NCBI RefSeq assembly: GCF_004379255.2
Contig: NC_056040.1
Span: forward strand, 496,001-560,000
Direction of reading: 5' to 3'
Length of the DNA stretch: 64,000 nucleotides
Source: Salvia splendens
Lineage: Eukaryota; Streptophyta; Magnoliopsida; Lamiales; Lamiaceae
Under the pieces are notes generated by a model. That model had not been told where the DNA came from and did not search any database. It saw nothing but the letters and a program-made list of their open reading frames with translations. The position numbers and the translations under genes are program-made. Positions 12,141 through 21,988 of the stretch are shown one piece after another. The first letter of the stretch is position 1; every line of letters begins with the position of its first letter.

Positions 12141-12735
12141 TGATGGGGTACGAACTAAACCCTAATGGCATGCCCAATAACAGTGACGGCCCATCAGCCC
12201 AGAGCCCAAGAAAGAGTATCTGTTCGGCACCAAAGAGTTCGGCACGACCAAAGAGTTCGGACTCAGCCTACAGCTCGGTAAAAGCCGACCAGTCAAGCTC
12301 TCCTCTCAGATCGGCAAGAGCTGATCGGTAAAGTCCAGCAGTTCGGTCTCAGCATTCGACCGAACTAGGAGTTAGTGGACTCATGAAAGGCCTCCACGAC
12401 CTCCACTATACCCACGATCTATTTAGTGGTACGAAGCAGTTATTGAGCAGTTATTGCTCACCCACGATCTTGTTAGTGGGGCTGCAAACCACGATCCTAG
12501 TTCAATGTACAAATAGAACTTAGATCAGGTAGAAGAGAGAGCTCTCTAGAGATAAAATATCATATAGCAAGTCTGTGTTGTAAGCTGTAATCCCAGATCA
12601 AGCAATACAATCTTGCCCTCCCTTCTTCCCGTGGACGTAGATTTACTTCAGTAAATCGAACCACGTAAATTCATTGTGTCGTAGTCTTTATTCTCTACCA
12701 GCATTTACTAACATCAGAAATTCGCGGATTCATCA
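12141..12735 (+). repeat. 5' LTR of the Tat-type element
   Basis: A 595-bp LTR with TGATG/CATCA ends. It contains several AAAGAGTTCGG units in its first third and a TATA-like TACAAATAG near 12,508. Near-identical copies lie at 22,321-22,890 (truncated) and 22,893-23,487. Small frames of 62-63 codons inside each copy are not genes. Confidence 0.93.
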
Positions 12736-12736
12736 C

Positions 12737-12753
12737 TGGCGCCGTCTGTGGGA
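12737..12753 (+). promoter_or_regulatory. Primer-binding site of the Tat-type element
   Basis: TGGCGCCGTCTGTGGGA begins one base after the 5' LTR, where the tRNA primer pairs. The first nine bases fit a tRNA 3' end ...ACGGCGCCA, as in tRNA-Asp; the remainder does not fit tRNA-Asp as I remember it, so the primer is unassigned. The same 17 bases follow the 5' LTR of the copia element at 26,057. Confidence 0.75.
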
Positions 12754-12811
12754 ACCAGAGAACAAAATTTGTGATAAAGCGAATTTTTGATCCATTTTTT
12801 CCACCCAAAAA

Positions 12812-14896
12812 ATGCATACCAGATCGCAGAGTACCCGTATTCCTGCCCGTGAGAACCAGGAGGAAGCCAATCCATCCCATAGGTCTGGAAAACAGCCTAG
12901 GGATAAATCCACCACCAGTTCTCATGGCGAAGGAACAAGCCGCTCCAAAAATCGTCCCACTGAGTCTTCCCAGCAGCCCGATTTGAATGAGGCTGTCAAG
13001 CAGTTTTTGGCGGCGAAGCAGGAGGAATTCTTAACCTTCCTGCAAAAAAGCCAAAAGCAGCCGGAGACGAAAACGGCGGATTCTCCTTCTCCCTCCGCAC
13101 AAGAAAGTCACTACCGCAGTAGTGTCGCATCTCCCAGGAGAAAGAATCCCCGTCCCCAACATGTTCCAGTTCCTCCTCGGTACCGGAATCACAGGAGAAT
13201 TCAATCTCCTCCATACCGACGAGATATCGGATTCGCCGTGTACGGATCACTGAAGACTCCGTTCTCGGACGACATCACCCGAACTCCCCTACCACAGAAC
13301 TACCGAACTCCGTCGATGACTTACGACGGGCTCGTGGACCCTCACGATTTCTTGGGGCGCTATCAATATAACATGGCGAACCAGGGTCTCAACGAGGTCC
13401 ACATGTGCAAGCTGTTTCCCGAGCTGCTCATCGGGAACGCGAGAAGGTGGTTCGATAGCCTCCCCCAGGGCAGCATCAGATCTTACCGAGATCTAATGGA
13501 TGCCTTCCACAGGAGGTTCTTTCAGAAAGCGGAAGCCCGAATCACTTCGACTCAGCTGCTCTCCATTCGTCAAGGTCGCGACGAAAAAATCAGCGACTTT
13601 ATGACAAGATTCCACAAGGAATGCCTGCAAGTAGACGATCTCAACGATCTGCTTGTCATCTCGGCATTCCAAAATGGAATCCTGCCCGGAGCTCTCTACA
13701 GGAAGCTCGTTGAGTGCGGTCCGCAGACAGCTCAGGAAATGTGGGACATTGCGGACCAATACTCCCGGGCCGATGAGGCAGACCGTCGCAAACGGTCGTT
13801 AGACAGCTCATCGACCCGAGGAGACAGAAGGAAGCCCGATCATAGCGATCAGGGGCATCCTCGCCGGACTCCATTTGAAAGAATTCAAAGGGCTCCGGTG
13901 CAAGACAGATTGGGACCCCGTCTCAATCCCGAGAAGCCGCCCGCTCAGTTCGTACCGCTGAACAAGCCGAGAGCGGAAATTTTCGAACTGCACTCTGACC
14001 TATTCGAAAAGCCAAAGCGGATGACGAAATCAGCCGCGCGCCGACCACAGGATAGCTACTGCTCCTACCATCAAGACCACGGTCACGATACTGAGGAGTG
14101 CAGAAACTTGGCTGCAGGTATCGATGTTCTTGTGAAGGCAGGGACATTGAAAAAATACCAAAGCAAGCAGCCAAAGAAGAATAAGAAGCAGAGTGGTGCG
14201 AACTGCGCTCCTCAGGATCCGAAAAGGCAGCCGGATCCCGAAGACGATGACGAGCCGCAATATGATGGAGTAATCCAGACTATTGACGCTCTCCCTGCCG
14301 GGAAGACCAAGTCGTCCCTAAAGTCAGAGCGCAGAGGCTCCAATCGAGAGGAGCCAACGCATAAAAGGCTGAAGCAGGACGAAGTGATTACGTTCTCGGA
14401 TGCTGATCCCGTCCCGGCCATCTCTCCTCACCAAGACGCCATTGTCATCCAAGCCGGAGTGGCAAACAAACTGATCCACAGGGTGTTTGTGGATACAGGA
14501 GCGTCGGTTAGCATTCTTTTTAAAGAGTGCTTTGACAAACTAGAAGTGGACCCAGCTCGGCTCAGTCCGGCTCCGCTTCCCCTGAAGAGCTTCGCCCAGG
14601 AGGACACCCGCCCTGAAGGTATTATCAGCCTTCCGATCACGGTGGGGAAAGCGCCTACTAGCTCCAGTACGATGATTGAGTTTTTCGTGGTGAAAGCTCG
14701 GTCCCCGTACAACATCATCCTGGGAAGAGACTGGCTCAACACAGTTCGGGCCGTTTGCTCCACTTATCACCTCACCATCAAGATCCCTACTAAAGGAGGG
14801 ATAGCGGTCATCCGAGGTGACCAAAAGAGAGCAAAAGAATGTCTGCAAATTGCGCTTAGAAGTGCCGAGCAGTCAGATCGGCACCACCAAGCATAG
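12812..14896 (+). CDS. Gag-protease of the Tat-type element
   Basis: A 694-codon frame starting at the first ATG after the primer site. The first third is basic and disordered; residues about 155-340 form the retrotransposon Gag domain (QNYRTPSMTYDGLVDPHDF, then ARRWFDSLPQGSI and FHRRFFQKAEARI). A zinc-knuckle-like block (YCSYHQDHGHDTEECRN) lies near residue 415, and an aspartic protease near residue 555 with the active-site motif VFVDTGASVSILF. Gag packages the RNA; protease processes the polyprotein. The frame ends in UAG at 14894-14896, and pol continues in the same frame immediately after it, so this is the product of normal termination and also the N-terminal part of a predicted readthrough polyprotein. 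Confidence 0.93.
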   Translation: MHTRSQSTRIPARENQEEANPSHRSGKQPRDKSTTSSHGEGTSRSKNRPTESSQQPDLNEAVKQFLAAKQEEFLTFLQKSQKQPETKTADSPSPSAQESHYRSSVASPRRKNPRPQHVPVPPRYRNHRRIQSPPYRRDIGFAVYGSLKTPFSDDITRTPLPQNYRTPSMTYDGLVDPHDFLGRYQYNMANQGLNEVHMCKLFPELLIGNARRWFDSLPQGSIRSYRDLMDAFHRRFFQKAEARITSTQLLSIRQGRDEKISDFMTRFHKECLQVDDLNDLLVISAFQNGILPGALYRKLVECGPQTAQEMWDIADQYSRADEADRRKRSLDSSSTRGDRRKPDHSDQGHPRRTPFERIQRAPVQDRLGPRLNPEKPPAQFVPLNKPRAEIFELHSDLFEKPKRMTKSAARRPQDSYCSYHQDHGHDTEECRNLAAGIDVLVKAGTLKKYQSKQPKKNKKQSGANCAPQDPKRQPDPEDDDEPQYDGVIQTIDALPAGKTKSSLKSERRGSNREEPTHKRLKQDEVITFSDADPVPAISPHQDAIVIQAGVANKLIHRVFVDTGASVSILFKECFDKLEVDPARLSPAPLPLKSFAQEDTRPEGIISLPITVGKAPTSSSTMIEFFVVKARSPYNIILGRDWLNTVRAVCSTYHLTIKIPTKGGIAVIRGDQKRAKECLQIALRSAEQSDRHHQA

Positions 14897-14902
14897 CAAT
14901 CA
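14894..14902 (+). promoter_or_regulatory. Candidate stop-codon readthrough signal, UAG-CAA-UCA
   Basis: The gag-protease stop UAG is followed directly by CAA UCA, which fits the UAG-CAR-YYA context known from tobamovirus-type translational readthrough. The frame downstream is open without further stops into pol (nine codons before the ATG at 14924). Readthrough would yield one polyprotein of about 1,791 residues with Pol at low stoichiometry relative to Gag. The motif is seen; its activity is inferred. Confidence 0.7.
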
Positions 14903-14923
14903 CAGCAGCCGGAGTCAGAGGCG

Positions 14924-17900
14924 ATGACCGAAGTCATACCGGAGCCGAACTCGATGACAGTTCAGCTGTACGAAGACGATCCATCCAGAACGGTTAAGAT
15001 CGGCTTCGCGGGAACGCCCCTACTTCGGGAAAAAACCATCCAGCTCCTCAAGGAGTATAAAGACGTCTTTGCATGGTCTCCGTTGGACATGACCGGAGTG
15101 CCCCCCGAGGTAATCACTCATCGGTTAAATATTGATCCTTCAGTCCGGCCGATAAAACAGAAGCAAAGACTCTTTGCGGCAGAACGAAGTCAAGTCATCC
15201 ATGACGAAGTCCGTCAATTATTGAAGGCGGATGTGTTATTCGAAGTGAAGTATCCTTCGTGGGTGGCCAATCCTGTCATGATCAAGAAAAAGGAAGGAGG
15301 ATGGCGGATGTGCATAGATTTCACCGATCTAAATAAGCACTGTCCCAAAGATTGCTATCCCCTTCCGAACATAGATAAAAAAGTAGAAGCTTTGATAGGC
15401 TTTGAAATTTTTTGTTTTCTTGATCTGTACAAAGGATACCATCAAGTTTTAATGGATGAGATTGACGCTTCAAAAACGGCCTTCATTACTGATTTCGGCA
15501 TTTTCGCTTATAAAAAGATGCCATTCGGTTTAAAGAATGCCGGAGCCACTTATCAAAGGATGGTAGACAAGCTTTTTCAGCACCTGATTGGAAAGGAGGT
15601 CGAAGTGTATGTTGACGATATAGTTGTCAAAAGCAAAAGCACTTCGGAGTACGAGCACAACCTCAAGTCCACTCTCAACGTGCTCAAGAAAGCCAACCTC
15701 AAACTTAATCCCCAAAAGTGTACCTTTTTGGTAGATTCGGGAAAGTTTCTGGGTTGTTGGGTTTCAAAGGACGGACTCAAGGCAAACCCCTCAAAAGTTC
15801 AAGTTGTTCAAAACATGGCGATGCCGAAGTCCATACATGACGTGCAAAGGCTAACCGGATGTCTAGCCGCACTGAATCGATTCCTTTCTCAAGCAGCCGA
15901 AAAGCAACTGCCGTTCTTCACGGTGTTGAAAAAGGCACCAAAGTTCGAGTGGGGAGCCGAGCAGAAAAAGGCCTTTGACGAGCTCAAAAGTTATCTAGCC
16001 GAGCTTCCTATTCTCTCTGCTCCAACCGAAGCCGAAGTAATATTCTTATACTTAGCGGCATCGGATCAAACCATCAGCGCGGTGCTTGTACGAGAAGAAG
16101 GCCTAAAGCAGCTTCCCATCTACTTTACAAGCCGAGCATTAAGAGGTCCAGAAACCAGGTATCAAGCTCTGGAAAAGATTGCTCTGGCATTAGTAAATGC
16201 AGCAAGGAGACTGCGGCCATACTTCTATGCTCACAAGGTATGCGTCTTAACTGATCTGCCACTTCGGCAAGTGTTGACCAAACCAGAAGCATCAGGCAGA
16301 ATCGCCAAGTGGGCTATAGAGTTGGGAGAGCACACAATTGAATATCTACCTCGGAAAGCCATCAAGGGACAAGCCTTGGCAGATTTTCTTGCAGAAGCGA
16401 AGTTCGATCAAGCAATTCCTGTTATTGCCGAACAGAAGAATTCTGCCAGTGCCGAACTAGCACAGCCCTTGGAATCCGAAGTAGAGCCGCCGGACTGCTG
16501 GAGCGGATTCGTAGATGGAGCTTCGAACAAGATGGGAAGTGGAGCTGGTATTTTACTTGTCGCTCCCGACGGACACGAGGTAGCCTACTCACTTCGGTTC
16601 CTATTCCCCACTACTAATAATGAAGCCGAGTACGAAGCCCTCCTGGCCGGACTCCAGTTAGCGCAAAGTCTGCTCGTCAAATCTCTCAAAGTCCATTGTG
16701 ATTCACAAGTCATAGTAAATCACATGTTGGGTACAAGTGAAGCCCGTGACGAGAGAATGAAGAAGTATTTGGACAAAGCGCAAAGCATCAGCCGAAGTTT
16801 CTCCTATTTTCGGATAATCCGCATTCCCAGAGCGGAAAATAGCCGAGCAGATACCTTAAGTAAGTTGGCCTCAGATCCGAGCTCAAAGGCGGAAGAATTA
16901 ATGCATCGAAGCATTGATGAAGCCGAGGTACACTCAGTATCCAGCTCGCCGAACTGGATGACGCCGATCTTGCAGTATCTGGATCAAGGACAATTGCCCG
17001 AGGATAAGAGAGAAGCTCGGAAGATCACGTGCCGAGCACTTCGGTACGAACTTCATGAAGGAGTCCTCTTTAGAAAGTCTTACCTCCAGCCGTTATTGCG
17101 GTGCGTAGGACCAGAAGAGACGGACTACATCCTCAGAGAAGTTCATGAAGGATCGTGCGGTAGCCACATCGGAGCCAGAGCTTTAGCTAAAAAAGTTCTG
17201 AGATGGGGATATTATTGGCCAACCATGGTACAAGAGGCAGTGCAGCTCGTCAAGAAGTGTACGAAGTGCCAAATTCATGCAAATGTCCCAAGGATGCCGC
17301 AGACCGATCTATACACTATGCAAAGCCCTTGGCCTTTCATGCAATGGGGCATAGACATAGTGGGACCACTTCCTCAAGCTCCTCGGCAAATGAAATTCCT
17401 TATCGTTGCCGTGGACTACTTCACGAAGTGGGTGGAGGCTGAGCCATTAGCTACGATAACGAGCTCAAAGGCATTGGACTTCGTCTGGAAGAACATAGTG
17501 TGCCGATTTGGCATACCCCGCATCCTCGTCTCGGATAATGGGACTCAGTTCACCGACAAGACGTTCAAGAATTGGTGCCAAGAGCTGAACATTCAACAGC
17601 GGTTCACTTCGGTCTCCCATCCCCAAGCAAACGGACAAACGGAAGTAACGAACCGGATTCTGGTGAAAGGGTTAAAAGCTCGGTTAGAACAAGCCAAAGG
17701 ACAATGGGTAGAAAATCTCCCTCAAGTCCTATGGTCCTACCGAACTACACCCAAAACCTCCAACGGTGAAACTCCGTATAGTCTGGTGTACGGCACTGAA
17801 GCCGTAATTCCGGTGGAGATCGGCGTACCCAGTCCCCGAACTCTAAATTTCTCCTCAGAAATGAATGACGACGGACTGAGAGCAGAACTAGATCTCGCCG

Positions 17901-18187
17901 AAGAAAGAAGAGAGTTGGCGTGCATAAAAGCAGCCAAGTATAAGGAGCAAGTAGCCCGGTATTATAACCAAAGGGCGAAAAAGCTTCAATTTCAAGTGGG
18001 AGATCTCGTCTTGAGAAACAACGAAGTAAGCCGAGCAGAAAAGCTGGGCAAACTCGAGCCCACATGGGAGGGTCCGTATCGGGTGTCAGAAGTCCTCGGC
18101 AAAGGGTCTTATAAATTGACTCACATGTCAGGAGAACAAGTACCCCGAACATGGCACGTCTCCAACCTCAAGAAGTTCCACTTGTAA
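14924..18187 (+). CDS. Pol of the Tat-type element: RT, RNase H, second RNase H, integrase
   Basis: A 1,087-codon frame, in the same frame as gag-protease. Reverse transcriptase comes first (residues about 95-270) with catalytic YVDDIVVKS near residue 228. The usual retroelement RNase H follows (about 365-495, ending EYLPRKAIKGQALADFL). A second RNase H-like domain lies at about 525-650 (WSGFVDGASNKMGSGAGI, TNNEAEYEALLAGL, CDSQVIVNHM, RAENSRADTLSKLA), carrying its own acidic residues. Integrase occupies the rest: a zinc-binding region (HIGARALAKK, KKCTKCQIH), then catalytic Asp in WGIDIVGPLP, Asp in VSDNGTQF, and Glu in QANGQTEVTNR. The C-terminus ends in WHVSNLKKFHL without a chromodomain. 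If readthrough is used the ATG is only an internal Met. Confidence 0.94.
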   Translation: MTEVIPEPNSMTVQLYEDDPSRTVKIGFAGTPLLREKTIQLLKEYKDVFAWSPLDMTGVPPEVITHRLNIDPSVRPIKQKQRLFAAERSQVIHDEVRQLLKADVLFEVKYPSWVANPVMIKKKEGGWRMCIDFTDLNKHCPKDCYPLPNIDKKVEALIGFEIFCFLDLYKGYHQVLMDEIDASKTAFITDFGIFAYKKMPFGLKNAGATYQRMVDKLFQHLIGKEVEVYVDDIVVKSKSTSEYEHNLKSTLNVLKKANLKLNPQKCTFLVDSGKFLGCWVSKDGLKANPSKVQVVQNMAMPKSIHDVQRLTGCLAALNRFLSQAAEKQLPFFTVLKKAPKFEWGAEQKKAFDELKSYLAELPILSAPTEAEVIFLYLAASDQTISAVLVREEGLKQLPIYFTSRALRGPETRYQALEKIALALVNAARRLRPYFYAHKVCVLTDLPLRQVLTKPEASGRIAKWAIELGEHTIEYLPRKAIKGQALADFLAEAKFDQAIPVIAEQKNSASAELAQPLESEVEPPDCWSGFVDGASNKMGSGAGILLVAPDGHEVAYSLRFLFPTTNNEAEYEALLAGLQLAQSLLVKSLKVHCDSQVIVNHMLGTSEARDERMKKYLDKAQSISRSFSYFRIIRIPRAENSRADTLSKLASDPSSKAEELMHRSIDEAEVHSVSSSPNWMTPILQYLDQGQLPEDKREARKITCRALRYELHEGVLFRKSYLQPLLRCVGPEETDYILREVHEGSCGSHIGARALAKKVLRWGYYWPTMVQEAVQLVKKCTKCQIHANVPRMPQTDLYTMQSPWPFMQWGIDIVGPLPQAPRQMKFLIVAVDYFTKWVEAEPLATITSSKALDFVWKNIVCRFGIPRILVSDNGTQFTDKTFKNWCQELNIQQRFTSVSHPQANGQTEVTNRILVKGLKARLEQAKGQWVENLPQVLWSYRTTPKTSNGETPYSLVYGTEAVIPVEIGVPSPRTLNFSSEMNDDGLRAELDLAEERRELACIKAAKYKEQVARYYNQRAKKLQFQVGDLVLRNNEVSRAEKLGKLEPTWEGPYRVSEVLGKGSYKLTHMSGEQVPRTWHVSNLKKFHL

Positions 18188-19134
18188 GAGACAAAGTCCG
18201 GTCAGTCTGTCTTGTGTCTAGTTCGGTCATAGGGGTACATGTTTTTATTTGTTTGTTTTTTACTTGTACCTTTTACTTGTCGTTTTATAAAAAGTTTAAA
18301 GTTTTTTTTCATCTTTTTCATTTTTTCTCTATGTGTTTTGTCTCTATGTGCTTGTCGTCTCTTACAAATGGTACCGAGGTATATCGTTCTTTAAAGGCTG
18401 ATCCCCTTTTTAGATCGATTATTAAAGACTATTGTGAGTCCAAGCTTCTAAGGAGGATACAAGACCACAATTCAGCTTAACAAGCAGTTCGTCTGAAACG
18501 AACTACAACAAGCCAACGATTGTGAGTCCAAGCTTCCAAGGAGGATACAAGACCGCAATTCAGCTTAACAAGCACTTCGTCTGAAACGAACTGCAATAAG
18601 CCAACGATTGTGAGTCCAAGCTTCTCAGGAAGATACAAGACCACAATTCGGCTTAAGAAATAAGCACTTCGTCTGAAACGAACTGCAATAAGGGAAAGTC
18701 CGATCCATGCGATAAACCTCGCCGAATTAGGACGACCAAGTTCGGTCAAAGAAGTTTACTTCATAAGACCGAGGACGACCATGTCCAGTCAAAGAGGTTT
18801 ACTTCATAAGACCACTTCGGTTAACTGGGAAAGTCCGATCCACGCGATAAAACTCGCCGAATTAGGACAAGGGAAAGTTCGATCCCGGCGACAAAAATCG
18901 CCAAATTAGAACACAAACCAAGTCCGGTCAAGGAAGTTTCCCTCAAAGTCCAAACCGAGTCCGATCAAAGAAGCTCACTTCATAAGACCGATGACGAGCA
19001 CGATGAAATTGTTTCGCAGAACTGTAAGTAAGCAGTGATAAAAGCGAAAGGAAAAAATTTCATTTATTAAATCTCGTTCGGCAGACAATTCAGCTCCTCT
19101 ACGAGAAGGCATTACGCCATTACAAAGGACTATT
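18188..19134. repeat. 3' non-coding part of the Tat-type element with tandem repeats
   Basis: T-rich DNA after pol, then three units of about 88 bp (starts near 18431, 18519 and 18607) sharing TTGTGAGTCCAAGCTTC and CTGAAACGAACT, followed by looser repeats of GGGAAAGTCCGATCC and CGCCGAATTAGGAC up to about 18,980. No sense-strand gene is apparent. Confidence 0.8.
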
Positions 19135-19923
19135 CTACTGTCCGCGGTTGCTAAAGTTAAGCCACCTATCTGCAAAATCCTCTGGAAGCCGAGTTCGGTT
19201 GTTCCGAGCAAATGAAGAATAAGCAGGTCGACGAGATGCTATCCTCGACCCAACGCCTCTTCCCCGAGCCCGAGAAGTCCTAACACCTCGGCGATGAAGA
19301 GTCTCTGCAATAAGCATCTGTCGATCTAGCTCACTCATAGTCGCAACTCCTCGGCGAATTTCAGTCCGTCCCTGCCTTGACGATTCTGGTTGCTCCTGAG
19401 CCCGTTCTCGTCTTGACGTTTCCGGCTGTTCCTGAGTTCGTTGCTGACTTGGAGCAAGATTTTGAGCAAGGGAACTAGAGGTTTGATCTGGAGTGCGAGC
19501 ATCTGTTGGCACGATATGCCGAAGGAATCTTTCTATGGAGGGGCGCCGAGAAAGAACAATGTTGTACCGAGAAGCCCAACGCCGCAGTGATGTCACAACT
19601 TGTTGGCAAGCCGGGCTCTCCAGCACATTGTTCCTACGGAGTACATGATATTCCTCCCACAGTTCGTCAACTCGACTCTGAACATCCGAGATGGTAACTC
19701 CCCCGCGCTCACGGATATAATCCTCATACGCAGTCCTCTCAGCAATGGCCGTATTCAGCTCGGCCTCCAGATCTTTCTTATCGGACTCTAAGTCCTTGAT
19801 ATCGGCCTCCAGCTTCACTAAACGAGCCAGAAGCTCGTCATTCTTCGTCTGATCGGCTATAGCTCTTTTCTCAGCTTCGTCTAAAGCCGAAGAGTACAGC
19901 CGTTTCCAGTGAAGTATCTCCAT
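19135..19923 (-). CDS. Antisense coding region 2 of the Tat-type element: coiled-coil, Arg-rich protein
   Basis: A 262-codon minus-strand frame with ATG at 19923. The N-terminal half is charged and heptad-like, probably coiled coil (ELLARLVKLEADIKDLESD); a globular-looking stretch around YNIVLSRRPSIERFLRH follows; the C-terminal third is basic with RTSRARGRGVGSRIASRR. It lies 3' of antisense region 1 on the same strand. An acceptor-like CCCAAG sits three bases before the ATG codon (at 19927), in phase with a possible donor at 20131, so this may instead be exon 4 of one longer gene of about 830 residues. Function unknown; I recognise no domain. Confidence 0.6.
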   Translation of the reverse strand: MEILHWKRLYSSALDEAEKRAIADQTKNDELLARLVKLEADIKDLESDKKDLEAELNTAIAERTAYEDYIRERGGVTISDVQSRVDELWEEYHVLRRNNVLESPACQQVVTSLRRWASRYNIVLSRRPSIERFLRHIVPTDARTPDQTSSSLAQNLAPSQQRTQEQPETSRRERAQEQPESSRQGRTEIRRGVATMSELDRQMLIAETLHRRGVRTSRARGRGVGSRIASRRPAYSSFARNNRTRLPEDFADRWLNFSNRGQ

Positions 19924-20125
19924 CTCCTTGGGTACAAAGCAGCTATATTAGTTCGGCAGCTGTACCGAGCAGATAGTAAAATACAACAGGAGTAAAGGCG
20001 AGTACGAAAAGCTATACGAAGACAAGTGTAGAGAATTTTTCATTCACAAGGAAAATTTTTTACACTAGGAGGGCTTCAAGGCCATTTTACAAGGAAGAAA
20101 CTAGACTAAGAGAAGGGAGACGAAA

Positions 20126-21988
20126 TCATACTCCGCCAGCTTCGTCTCCGGCTCCTCGGTCTGGCTCAGCTTCTTTCTCCTGAGCTACCTCAGCCTCGGC
20201 CTCGCCTCCTGCCGGCCTCGCCTCCGCCTCCTGATCGGCTTCCTTCTCCGGATGCCCGGCCTGCTCGACTTCGGCCTCCGGCTCCAGCGGCTCGGCCTCA
20301 CCCTCTCCGTTGTAAGTCGAAGCGGGTGAAACGGGTCCCACGGAGGCAAAGATAGCCTCCAGGTTCTCGTCCCGATCAGCTCGACAACTCCGGACTCGGT
20401 CTGCAGAAAGCAGGACCGAGGATGAAGCGAGCTCCTCAAGGAGCGGCAGATTCTGAAGCTGAGCTGCTATCTCTCGGCTGTACAGAGGCAGCACGACGTC
20501 GGCCCCCTGCTCGCCCTTATCGGTAATTAGCCTTACCAGACTACCGACAAAGGCCGAGAACTGGCTGCTCAAAAAGAGTTTCTCCGTGTAAACACGGAGA
20601 GCCTCCCCCTGGGCAGCCACGGCGGTTGCCTCCTTCTGAGCCTCCCGGTGCTTCGTCTGCTCTCGCAGGATGATGAGCTGGTTTTTGGCTGACCGAGCTT
20701 CATCCTGAGCCGAGATCCTAGCAGCTCGGGCCCTCTCAAATTTGGCCTCAGCCTGTTCGGCCAGACTACGAGCAAGATGCAACTTCTTCTGCATCTCCTC
20801 GTAGTCGTGGGATGCTTTGGAGAGCTCCACGGAGACGAGCTTCGCTCTCTGAAGATGAACAAGGAAAAAAGTCAACAGAAGGGCCATCAAAAAATGTGGA
20901 AAAGAAGCCAAGTCAGAAAGCTTACCTCCACAAAATTCGTCGGCCATTGAAAAGGCTCAGGGACGTGTTCCGGGATGTCTGCAACCACCTCGGAGATGAC
21001 CAGGTCTTTCCCCGGCACTCTTGGGGACTCATGAAATTTCCCCTTCCCTTTAGCCGAAGACGGCTCCGGCTCTTTCGGATCCGAAGAAGAGGTTTTTTGC
21101 CTCTTCGGATTCTTTTCGGCTTCAGACGCCGACCGAGGGGCTCTCTGCCTCTCCGGCCCCACAAGCTCGGAGGATTTGCGGACGGCCTTGTTCAGCAAGT
21201 TCACTGTCAAAAAACAAAAAAAACAAAGTCAGATTTTCTTCGTTAAAGCAGTAGAGCATAAAGAAAGAGAAAGCCTCACCCTCGGCCTCTTCGTCCGAAG
21301 ACGAGATGTCGAACATGACGTCGCCCTTGACGAGCTCAGACTCCGTGTATTGTTTCCTAACTATGGGAATCTTGTTGAGCTCGCCATCGAGCTCGTCCAA
21401 CGGTTCAGGCCGAGGATGACGGATAACGGACTTCGGCCCTCTCCAGGGAAAACTAGGAGCCGCGGTCCTATCATAGTAGAAGAAGCGGTTTTGCCACTTC
21501 GGCCACTTCGTTTTACAAAAGGCCCTAAAGGGCTGTACAGGGATCAAGTAAAACCAAGACCCCTTCCTCTTAAATTGAAAGAATTTAAGGATCGCCTTCA
21601 AAGACAAATCCCTTCCTAACCTACGGAGTTCGGCAGCGAAGGCCGACAAGTGCCTCCAAGAGTTCGGAGTCACCTGGCCTAAAGGAAGCTGAAAAAAATC
21701 TAGTAAATCTATAAAGGCAGAAGGGAGGGGGAAACGAAGCCCGCATTCTAAGCAGGCCTCGTACACGGTGGCGTAACCCTCCGGCGGGGAGTCAGCCCTA
21801 TGATCACCGTCAGGTACCACCGCCTTCCCCCCAGGAAAAAAGTATTTTTCGGGTAGGGATATCACAGTATCCCTACTCAAAATACTATGGAAATACTCTA
21901 CGGTCTTCTCCCCGGACTCTTTCCGGCCAGAAGACCCCTTACCGCCTCTCCTACCGCTACCCGACTCCGAAGAAGAAATAGAAGCCAT
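20126..21988 (-). CDS. Antisense spliced gene of the Tat-type element, transposase_28 / plant mobile-domain-like
   Basis: Minus-strand gene opposite to gag-pol. I infer exons 21988-21280, 21203-20926 and 20848-20126, with GT-AG introns of 76 and 77 bp, phases matching, 569 residues if it stops at 20126. Exon 1 begins MASISSSESG and encodes a compact domain (YFFPGGKAVVPDGDHRADSP, ECGLRFPLPSAFIDLLDFF, QVTPNSWRHLSAFAAELRRL, KTKWPKWQNRFFYYD) that resembles the plant family Pfam calls putative gypsy-type transposase (Transposase_28). Exon 2 is Lys/Ser-rich with a likely nuclear localisation signal (NPKRQKTS). Exon 3 is coiled coil, then a Glu/Ala-rich tail. Extra antisense frames are known in some plant Tat-lineage elements; their role is not established. 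No premature stops occur in the exons, which suggests maintenance or youth. Confidence 0.72.

Noticed and set aside
12143..12331. 62-63-codon frame repeated in each Tat LTR copy
   Set aside because: Low-complexity Ser/Pro product in the U3 region, repeated only because the LTR is repeated.
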